Source: Suillus spraguei (taxonomy: Eukaryota; Basidiomycota; Agaricomycetes; Boletales; Suillaceae). Taken from it: a stretch of 64,000 bases of DNA. This document shows positions 55,386 to 64,000 of the stretch, one piece after another; positions within the stretch are counted from its first letter, which is position 1; the number at the start of each line of letters is the position of its first letter. The notes beneath the pieces were generated by a model. That model was given only the letters and a program-made list of their open reading frames with translations, searched no databases and had not been told where the DNA came from. The position numbers were made by a program, and so were the translations under genes. Where the stretch lies: contig JABCPU010000130.1 of the NCBI GenBank assembly GCA_016800925.1, positions 102,516-166,515 of the forward strand, given 5' to 3'.

Positions 55386-56075
55386 CTAGAGTATTTCCAT
55401 GATACCGACATCCATGTTAACAACCGAAGCATGTCTCCTGTATTCTCCGATAAGCTGCTGCGCTAACAAAAATGCGTCAAAAGGCTGTCCGAGGTAAACC
55501 ATCAACCGCAACGCTCGTGAAGCAACCTCCTCTTCAACAGGCAAACCGCTGGATGGCTCGTCAGAGTCGTCCATTTGGGAGTCGTTTGTCGGGGACCCGG
55601 GCTCGTTCCAATCTCCCATGCTTTCAACATCGTCTGTGAAACCTGCATGCTCCGCAAAGTCAGCTATCCCCAGGAGATACCGATTCCATGGACGGACAAG
55701 TAAGAATGTCTGCTGATGCTGAATGGGCTTTTGCCGCGTAAACTGAACCAGGGTGTCTTCAGTGGTGATCAGTAGGTCTTGGAGCCCGTTTGCCTTGATT
55801 CCATACATGATGAGAGTCTCCTGGGCTAGACCGCGCCTCCGTCTGACTTCCGTGACACGGAATGAAATGCAAGGTAGATGAAGTCTGCAATTTGCGAAGC
55901 GAGGAGCCCTCAGTTGTTCAAGCATGTCATAAAAATTCAATGCCACATCTGTGGGCACGGTTTGCCGCAGCGAGGAGATTTGTGTGTGAATCTGATCTTC
56001 GGATATGGGAGGGTGCGTAGAGGGGTGGTGTAAGAGGTGATCAGGCGTGCTCAATTCTGTCACAGTCAATGTCAA
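55386..56075 (-). CDS. HET-family C-terminal region as a stand-alone 229-aa frame (right arm)
   Basis: Open from a Met in the linker (MTLTVTELSTPD) through QISSLRQTVPTDVALNFYD and LLVRPWNRYLLGI to MDVGIMEIL. It covers the entire region that follows the HET domain in copies 1 and 2 and none of the HET domain. The mirror in the left arm (24,930-25,674) has frameshifts. No promoter or splice site is evident, since the upstream end coincides with the edge of the duplication. May be a fossil, or a short protein with the family's C-terminal module only. Confidence 0.5.
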   Translation of the reverse strand: MTLTVTELSTPDHLLHHPSTHPPISEDQIHTQISSLRQTVPTDVALNFYDMLEQLRAPRFANCRLHLPCISFRVTEVRRRRGLAQETLIMYGIKANGLQDLLITTEDTLVQFTRQKPIQHQQTFLLVRPWNRYLLGIADFAEHAGFTDDVESMGDWNEPGSPTNDSQMDDSDEPSSGLPVEEEVASRALRLMVYLGQPFDAFLLAQQLIGEYRRHASVVNMDVGIMEIL

Positions 56076-56095
56076 CTCTTTGTTTGTACCATTAA

Positions 56096-56903
56096 GTCGT
56101 ATCCCTCAGCGTTTCGCTGAGTATGTTTATTCTTGTACTCAAATATAGACTAGACTCTATAGGTACATCAATTGATGAGCGTTTGCTCAGACTCGTTGTT
56201 TCCACCCGCTGAACGTCATTGTTCCAGCCTTACACTATATTTTCACTGTCACCATAATGGCGAAGGCAAGTAAAAACACGCCCGAGAGGGGCAAGAACTC
56301 AGAAAATTGCCAAAACTGGTAGCCTGTGGGTAAAACATTCTCGTAATGCAATGTGGCGATAGCATATGTTGGTGCCAAGTTTAAAGAACATACCACAGGT
56401 CCTGCCCATCAATATCAATACCCATAAGTTAGAGAAGGCTCGTCGCTTTGCATCGACTTATAGCAACTATATGTATGTAGCTCGTCTCCTAGCCATACGG
56501 CAGGATGCGAGTGATGTGATGCTGGGACAATTAAGCTGTACGTTTCCATTAATCCCCTTGCCCACGTACGCCCATCGGACAGGATATTTTGTGAAATGTG
56601 TGAACGACCTTGAATCGGGCGATTCGATGAACATGGACACAGAAGTCGTGTATGCAGGGTGCTTTTTTCCGGATGCAGCATAACGCAAAAACCACGAATC
56701 AGAGTAGATCCTATAACTCAAGTAAAGAGGTCGCCATAGAAAGTTCTCATGTTGATACATAGAAGCTGAAACCTAAGTCACTCTATTGTACTGTAGCAAT
56801 ATGAATACCATTCCTTTGCGCATGTGGCTGAGTATTATGCTCAAGTTATGGGTACCTCCACACAAGGGGATAGTATCATATTTGCGATTGCATATACCTG
56901 AAC
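56096..56903. other. Unrecognised region between the duplication and POL1
   Basis: Frames of 105 aa (56,366-56,683, plus) and 97 aa (56,467-56,760, minus) overlap on opposite strands; neither has a motif. A short hairpin 'cctcagcgtttcgctgag' lies at 56,104-56,121. Confidence 0.35.
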
Positions 56904-59900
56904 TTAGAGATTCATGCTAGAAAACAATGCTCCAAGATTAACCCAGCATCGTCCACATTGTTCCATATACTTGTCCACTGTCTTCGACATCGCCCTGAGG
57001 AATGGGTCGTTGTTTGTCGCAACAGCCACAATTTCCTCTGTATGTCAAAATGTCAGATATCAGTCAGTTGATGAACTGGATTCATGCTTACCCTTTTTCG
57101 CACTGCCCTGTGCAGCTTTGACGATTCTCTCAATGTCAAACAGTGTCGAAAAATACCGGAGCTGGGTGTACAACTCGGTGTCCCCATATTTGAACTGCAC
57201 TCTACCTTTGCAGCCTGCCGGCGCTCCGCACCGCCAGCCGTACATCCGCATCGACCGCGTCTCGTATGCACATGCTTGATCTTCGCAGACAACCCATCCT
57301 TCGTAGTACCGGGCCACAAACGACCGAATCTGCACCTCAAGCTGCGTCTGCAGGCTCGCTGAACTCAACGGGGCGCTGCACGCGGGGCAGGTCGGTCCTG
57401 ATGACAACAGAATCGAGGCCTGTTCGACGTCAGTTAGTCCTAAGCAAAAATGGGGATGCGAGCACACACATCTCGATCATAGACAGGAGGGAACGCCATC
57501 TGTCCTGCGCACCCGCGACAACGTACAAGGAACGGAGCCACGTCGCAGAACCGTTCTGCATCGGAGACGAGGGAGTCTAGTGTTGTGAGTGCTGATCCAG
57601 CCGGCGTGCTTCCACTAATGCGGTAACGTCCCGGATCCAGTCCTTTTAGAAACATTGAATTTTATTTGCAGGCATCGATGTTTCAACGCTCACCAAGGCA
57701 CTCAGCCAGCCGTGCCCTATCCGTCCCTTCAATAGGCTCACACAGTCGCTCAATGGGTGGCAAGACCTGGTTCGCAAGGTAGTGCTCGTGATCCACAGTG
57801 AGTTCCCCTGCCGCCTTCTTGATCTCGTCTGGATGCTTAGCGCGATCTGCTTGTGCGGTCTTCACGGTCTCTTCGCCGGGAGCGACGCAGAACACATAGG
57901 GTATAACGTCACCGTTGCGGGCGCTTCCACCTTTTGCTTTTAATCTTAAAGCGACTTGCACATGAGGCTGAGATTTAGCATCGGGGTAGTCTTCCGGGTT
58001 CTTGCCTAGGCGCTGAGTCATGCGTGAGATTGACCAAGAAACGTCGAAAGGAGTTTTTGAAGGATACCTTGAATACAATGAAGTCCTCCAATTTGATCTT
58101 TCCGCTGCGGACATTTTCGCCGATGGTATTAAGATATTCGTGAATGTTCTCTACCACAACCTCCGTTGGTTCGCCGGACAAGATTTGCTCCAAGACGTAT
58201 CTGGAAGGTGTGGGGGTTGAACCAAGTCGACACAATCACAATGCATGACCTACTGAGACACGTTCTTCGATAAAGCGCAGTATTCTCGACGCTTCATATC
58301 CAGACCTTTAACTTCTGTAGTTGTCCGTGATCCCTCTTCCACCTTCAAGGCTGCATATTTCTTTTTCTGTAAGAGTAAGAGACGCGCAAAGACACCGTCG
58401 AGGTCTATTTCGAGAAGCTTATATCGATCGTTGACAGCCTTCTTGAACTCGGCAGAGATTTTTAACGCCTCGGAAAGCTCTGTCACGTTGGAGTTGACGA
58501 ACACCGAATCAGTATCGCCGTAAACGACCTATGATGACTCAGAGAAACCCCGTGACACATATTGGAGATGTGCCTCACGTCTAGTTGTAAACTCTCGGCA
58601 AGCTCCCTAGTATGCGTTAGGATCTCACGACCCTTGAAAGTAGTTAGGGCAGCGAGAGGCTTGGCATAGAATCGCGAGTACTCGAAACCAAGACAGCCGT
58701 ACATACTGTTCGCTGTCAGTTTTAATGCTTGTTGTTTGATATCATACTGTGACGAAAGCCAAGTGTAAGCAAGCAATCAAAGGGACAGCATCGACTATCG
58801 AACCTGCAGTAGTTTTGCGTGTGATATAGAACGATCCTTCATAAGTGACTTCACCTGACGTCGCCGGTTGACGAGTGTTGCAATAAGTCGTGGAAGGACG
58901 CCCCTGAGGCACCTCAGGTGGCGGTGGGTCAGGTATTTTGTCATCGTCATCCTGCACTTAGGTGTCAGCATTGAAGCATGAACAAAAGTCTAGTCACTTA
59001 CATCTTCCTGTGAGCGCTCGACGGTCGTGAAGTCAATGTTATACTCCTGGATGATACTCGGATAGAGCGAGTTAAAATCCATGACGAGGATATACTTGTC
59101 CCAAAGTCCACGCTTCGGCTCAAACACAAGACCACCCTTGAACTTGTCCCGTTTGCCTTTACTCGACTTGCCGCCACCGCCCCCTTCGCCATTCGCATCA
59201 TCTGCTTCGGGCTCTGCTTTTGGTGCTTTCTTCCCGTATGTTTTGTCAGGACAAATGTACTTCAGGCGGTGGAACTCGTGCAGAAGAATGTACTCGTTCC
59301 GCTCAGCCCGACCACCGTTCAGTGTCTTGTTCCTGTGACCAAGCTCCATTAATGTCCAAATTAGCAACTAATGGAACTCACCATGCGTTGCCAGCAAGGT
59401 TTGTGAGCTGTCTTGTCAGAGGTAGAACTTGCACCTTGGATGCGATGGCCATTTGGTAGTGAGCGTCGAGCTCACAATGCCGCACGAATGTCATGAGCAT
59501 GTCTGGGGATGATACGGTACCATCAAAGTATGTTGCTGTGTCATCTGGGTCGATGTCCTGCCTGTCCGACTTGAGATGAGTTTTACACATTTCGGTGAGG
59601 GACCACGTCGTGGAGGCGATCATGCTCTGACGGTAATTCATCAGTCACTGTATCACAGAAGCCGATGTGATACCTACCCGTGCACCATCGCTGGCGAGAT
59701 CACAGAGTAGGCGCCCAGTTAAAAAGCGCATGTTTGTGCCTTGACGTCCTATAGGTGGCCATTTCGAACGCCTGAACCGCCCGAGGCGTGACCAGTGTTC
59801 CGCTTTGAGGTCCTTCATTCTACGAGGAGAACATCTAGGGAGACACCGAGAAAGTCGTGACCAACAATGACGTCGGGATCTGCTTTGTGCAGCGTGACTG

Positions 59901-62070
59901 CAAGATAATCTGGTCAACAATTAAGGAACATTGCAATTGAAGGAGAAAGTCACCAAGCAAACTGTTGAGGAGCATCCGCTCGTTCTTCATCGGCGAGATT
60001 ATGCCCTTTCCATTTGCTCGCGCTTGGGTTTCAAAATTCGCAGGGAAGCGGTCAAGAGGACGGACGAGGGTGTGCACAGAGCACGCTAATTGTTCGGGAG
60101 GTGTAGGATCGTCAAGTTGAACTATATAATGTGCTATCAAGTAAGCAATGTTCTTCAGCAGAGGTGTAAGATAATTGACCATCTCGCCATATGCGGCCTG
60201 TGGCACACACAACTTCCCGCTTGTTTCGCGATGATTGACAACGGTGCGTACTGCGAGACTCATTATTGTTAGAGGGGGAGGCTCTGGAGCACTGTCTCCC
60301 ATGGGTGTCACGTTTTTGGGGTCTGATACAGTGGCCTCAAACTTGCACCACGAGATCTGCGTGAATATATCATCAACTAAAAGCTAAGAGATCGTTCGTG
60401 GACAGCCTTACACCCTTGTTCTCGACGACCGCATTAGTTATGACAAGCCAGCACGGCCCCATGATCTTGCGCTTGAGTACGAAAAGCTCAAACGCACTCG
60501 TGTTCGTCCCAAATATCCGAGCAATATTAGGTGAACGGGCGTTCATAGGGACTTGGGGCTCTATCCGCATACAGTGAGTATTTTGGCAAAAGTTCGGCAA
60601 CTGGGGGTTACCTTCAAAAGAGTATAAGACTTTCATCCATTCGCCCTCCTTTGGTACGTCCTTCTCGTCAAATGCATGATTTCTCCGAACCCATCTCCCC
60701 TTCCACCCCTTGATACCAAGCTTCTTCCGTATCCGATCAAAATCTTCGTACACATCCGATTTGCTTGGCACGACGTCAGTTTCTTGCATCACGAACTCGC
60801 CTTCTTCGGTTTCCTCTTGCTCGATGCGTAGCGGACGCGGGAGCAGGAACAGATTACGCTGAAGCCCCTCAATGGCGAGGCACGCAGAAACCCAAGTCGA
60901 GGAGGTTTTGTCCTTTATTTTACCAGTGAGATAAGAGCTTGCGTTATGCTCAAGGTAATCTAGCCAGAAAAAGTGAAGGTGCCATCGGTTCATAGAGCGT
61001 CAACAGAAGATCTAGAAGTTGAGGACGAAGAACCAGAGCCTAAAGTTGTCTTCGGAAGTGACAGCGAGGGAGTCGTAGACAGATAAGCCAATGTGGCGCT
61101 GACGGCGGTTCTGCTTTGGTTGGTGCCAAGGCAACATTGACCTTGAGCTTAGTTTCTAGGCCATCGAGAATAGATTTTTCCCCTTGACCGGTTTGATATC
61201 AAGATCTTCGTCATCAACGTCCATGAAGGCATCCATTGTCCATGTCCTCAAAGTCCATTAGTTTGCCAAGACCATCTTCCGATCCACTATGAACCTCCAA
61301 CTTGCACATTCGCTCGATTGCGGGAGCGATTCCAGCACCACTCGTTGTACGCGGCTTCTTCTTCTTAGGACTCATCATAATGAAAGATCATCTTCGAAAT
61401 CACTTGATGGAAGATTGAAAGCAGCATCGTCCATGAGACCATCAGAGGAATAGTTTACGTCTTCATGATCTGATAACGGGGAGGGCTTGCGTTTCTTTGG
61501 CATTCTCGCAGCTGGGGCTGAGACAGCATCTAGGCCTCCAAGAAGGTTGGCCATGAAGTCCTCTTCCTGCTCTGCTGAGACAGCCGGACGGTACACGCTG
61601 ATAGAGGGCTTGGCAGCGGGCGGTGGTGCTTTCGGCTTCGCTTTAGCCTTGGGTGCAGCATCCTTGGCCTTCTTCGCTGAAAAGTCACAATCAGACGTTA
61701 TATAGATAGATATACAATCAAACACACCCTTCTTCTTCTTTGTCTCGTACTCTTCCTCCTCATCCTCTTCTTCATCTTTCTCAGCGCCCGTCCAGTCGTC
61801 CATCCCATTGTCCATGTAACCGTTCACGCCGTCATCCACGACAAAGTCATCCTTTTGCAGCCTTCCTCGCACAATGCTTCTATACTGATCCTCAGTGACC
61901 TCATCATAAATAGCCACATCCTCTTGAACCTGTGAAGACGCGTTCGAGGACCGATTTCAAGCCAAATGGCAATGATGTCGCACCTTCCACTTGCGCGCAC
62001 CTCCTTCACGAGTTCGTTTTAATTCTGCAAGAGCAGCAAGTCTATCGGCGCGCTTTGCTCTGTCTGACAT
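56904..62070 (-). pseudogene. POL1: DNA polymerase alpha catalytic subunit, multi-exon, frameshifted
   Basis: Recognisable from ATG 62,070 (MSDRAKRADRLAALAELKRT) to TAA 56,904-56,906. First exons: 62,070-61,984, 61,929-61,728, from 61,676. Landmarks: exonuclease-like region with VNHRET and NGKGIISPMKNERMLLNSLL (59,950-60,270); FLGVSLDVLL (about 59,840); motif [18 protein letters not shown] (about 59,050); motif [21 protein letters not shown] (about 58,690); motif C YGDTDSV (58,502-58,522); VEDIRFK-type palm end; C-terminal zinc modules CPAC and CEDQACAYE..CGAPAGC (57,200-57,390). Pol alpha makes the DNA part of primers with primase in the nucleus. The copy has frameshifts near 61,380, 61,238, 61,185, 61,100, 61,050, 61,000, 59,825 and 58,901 (GGGG for GGG). 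Introns are otherwise regular. Either a decayed second copy or unpolished sequence of the essential gene. Confidence 0.85.
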
Positions 62071-62306
62071 TGAGCTGTGGTAGACCTGTTTGACAATGAG
62101 CTCGCGTCTTGCGATCGATTGACGCGTTTTCCCACTCCGCTAGAAACGCGTGGGTCACGACTCACATGTCACGCCTTACAGTGACGTCGATCTCACTGTC
62201 ACATCAGTGACAATGTACATATAGCAGGCGGTGCACGTGATGCAACTGCGCGAAACTTCATGGTCAACGCAGTGCTGAGTCTGCTGATCATTAGTTATCC
62301 TATTCC

Positions 62307-64000
62307 ATGTCACAATCGAAAGAACTCGGGACGCTAGTCGTCGTCATTCTCAAGGCTCGTCATCTGCACCAACCTTCTTTTTACAAGCAGGACCCATATG
62401 CGCAAGCGGTCCTTTCTGGCCAGACTCAACGAACCAAGCCAGAGCCCAAAGGCGGTCAACATCCTGTGTGGGATGAAGAATTTAGATTTCCTGTTCTCAC
62501 CGATCCTGGCAAGGACAAGGTCAACAGACAGCTGGAAGTGTCTTGCTGGAAGGATGAACCTCGAGGTGAGGATAAGCTCTTAGGCAAAGGGATTGTCGAT
62601 ATCGAATCGACTTTGAAAACTGGTGAATTCGATGGTGAGAGACTTGTAATTCCGGCCTAATCCATGCTTAAACTGTCTCATTAGACTGGGTTCCTCTCGA
62701 AACCTCAGGCGGAGCGAGAGGCGAGTTATACCTCGAGATGACATTCTATGCAAATACTCCTCCTCCTCTTAATCGACGACCGTCGAAGCTCAAACAATCA
62801 GATCGTCTCACGCGGCCGCAGTCGTATCATCCTGTACCGCACAAGAGCGGACCGCCATCTGCCCTGAACCCTACTTCTGTGCAGCTCCATGATCCAGGTT
62901 ATGTCCCCCCTGCTACGCTACCTGCATCTTTACTTCCTGCTGGGGGCCAGCACAAGAATTCATCGCCATCCCCTTCACCCACGGCCGACATTCCCCGAAG
63001 AGTAAAACTGATGTGCTCCCCCTCTTCCCGAGGAAGATTTAGTACCCCAAAGAAAACCTGGTCATTTGCCAACCATTCTGCGCCCAGGTATTTCTGGACG
63101 TGCAGGTCGTTTTGCGACTCCCGCTATGAGTAATGGAGGCACGAGTGACTTGCCCTCATTCTACACGGCTCCACCAACATTGTTACAGACTCCCGTCCAA
63201 GAACATCCTTATGAGCTTTCTCCAGACTTCTAGGAGTTCGCACACCCCTGATTTTGACAGAAAATCCGCTGAATGCATTACCAGCCCTCGTTTCCTATGG
63301 CCCAACCCTATACACCAGAGCCACAGCTTCATCACGAGCAAGGACAATGGCAATCCAATCATCACCCGTCGGGCCAAACTCCTCAACAATATGCTCCCTC
63401 ATCGCAAGGATATGTTCCCCATCAACAAACACTTTCTCCGCCTCCCCAACAATACGCCTCCTTGTCGCAAGGATACGTTCCTCCTCATCAAACATTATCT
63501 CCGCCTTCTCAACCATATCAACAATCTTATACGCCCCATAATTATCCGCCGCCGCCCTCACCACAACCCCATCAATACTTACCATCTTCTCCTCAGCCTT
63601 ACCAGTATCAACCTCATCAGGCCCTGTCTCCCGCCCGCAATATCAGCCCCCACCTCCTCATCAATCTCCGCCTCCCGCACCACAATATCAGCCATCACCA
63701 TCCCCTCATCCACAGAGTTACTCTGCTCAACCTTACCAACCTCCACCTCCGCTACCTCAGTCGTACACCCCACTTCCTAATCAGCAACCATATTCTCCTT
63801 CATCACAGCCGCAAGGATATGTTCATCCAAACCAACAGCAACCTCAGACATACACTCCTGTACCCCCTCAGCAGCAGCCATACCAACAGCAACCCTATTT
63901 CCCTCCTCCACCCCCTGCGCATCCCCAGTCCCTCCCCCAACTACAACTTTTCCCAAAAGCACGTATTTTCACCGCCGCCACCGCCGCCACCACTTCCGGA
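62307..64000 (+). pseudogene. C2-domain protein with proline/glutamine-rich tail (ingression-protein-like), frameshifted, runs off window
   Basis: Exon 1 is 62,307-62,634; the intron is 62,635-62,684 (starts GTGAGA, ends CATTAG) and exon 2 starts 62,685. Residues 1-125 form a C2 domain (LGTLVVVILKARHL, KQDPYAQAVLSG, GGQHPVWDEEFRF, LEVSCWKDE) ending ELYLEMTFYAN. A basic linker and a long Pro/Gln/Tyr-rich tail follow, with repeats such as QGYVP and QTLSPP. The layout is that of fungal ingression proteins (Inn1/Fic1 type) that couple the contractile ring to membrane and septum synthesis through PxxP motifs. The tail reading frame changes at least three times (about 62,990, 63,235 and 63,630), each time continuing in-register Pro-rich or SPDF-type sequence. 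Divergent from POL1 with 236 bp between the start codons. The 3' end is beyond the window. Confidence 0.65.

Larger units (their letters stand above)
49130..56095 (-). repeat. Inverted duplication, right arm
   Basis: Mirror of 24,925-31,791 plus 48,470-48,702. It lacks the retrotransposon and has its own middle segment at 49,985-52,557. Outer boundary at about 56,095, where 'ctctttgtttgtaccatt' ends the shared sequence. Confidence 0.9.

Noticed and set aside
57084..59459. Plus-strand frames across POL1
   Set aside because: Antisense to conserved polymerase exons; no motif of their own.
1..64000. CRISPR array or bacterial-type operon
   Set aside because: No short evenly spaced direct repeats with unique spacers; introns, retrotransposons and HET/WD40 genes show a fungal nuclear genome.

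Overview
The window looks like an accessory, repeat-rich stretch of a filamentous basidiomycete genome (Agaricomycetes; the TPR-HET family, the FunK1 kinase remnant and the CorA-like protein resemble those common in Boletales, but species is not determinable here). Genes have short introns (about 45-70 bp, GT..AG), and the mobile elements are LTR retrotransposons, small inverted-repeat elements and tRNA-like repeats.

Layout. 1-6.0 kb: a decayed FunK1 kinase gene split by nested solo LTRs, plus a hAT-type MITE. 6.0-7.8 kb: two related foldback MITEs in a tandem array of class II tRNA-like units with Pol III-type terminators. 9.5-28 kb: an accessory gene cluster in which small secreted Cys-rich peptide genes, TPR-HET (heterokaryon-incompatibility type) genes and a WD40 gene have been duplicated together; most copies are damaged. 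An apparently intact two-exon C2H2 zinc-finger gene sits at 15.1-16.5 kb and a broken aspartic protease at 23.8-24.4 kb.

24.9-56.1 kb is one large inverted duplication: two nearly identical arms of about 7 kb around a 427-bp spacer (48,703-49,129). The left arm carries a 16.7-kb nested retrotransposon insertion (31,792-48,469). This is a Ty3/Gypsy element (+ strand) whose 3' LTR holds a complete chromodomain Gypsy element (- strand, 38,894-46,527) and a solo LTR, and whose 5' LTR holds another solo LTR. Target-site duplications are readable for all of them, and the right arm supplies the empty site for the outer element. Inside the arms there is a mid-segment that does not match: the right arm has a CorA-like gene, the left arm only its last exon next to unrelated DNA.

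Divergence in the retroelements is almost entirely C-to-T at CpG. The two 639-bp outer LTRs differ at about 20 positions, all CpG, with no indels, and the 1,928-codon outer polyprotein frame is broken only by stop codons explicable as C-to-T.

56.9-64 kb: a DNA polymerase alpha catalytic-subunit gene (- strand) and a divergently transcribed C2-domain/proline-rich gene. Both are recognisable end to end but carry several single-base frameshifts, so they are either a decayed duplicate segment or a poorly polished stretch of assembly.
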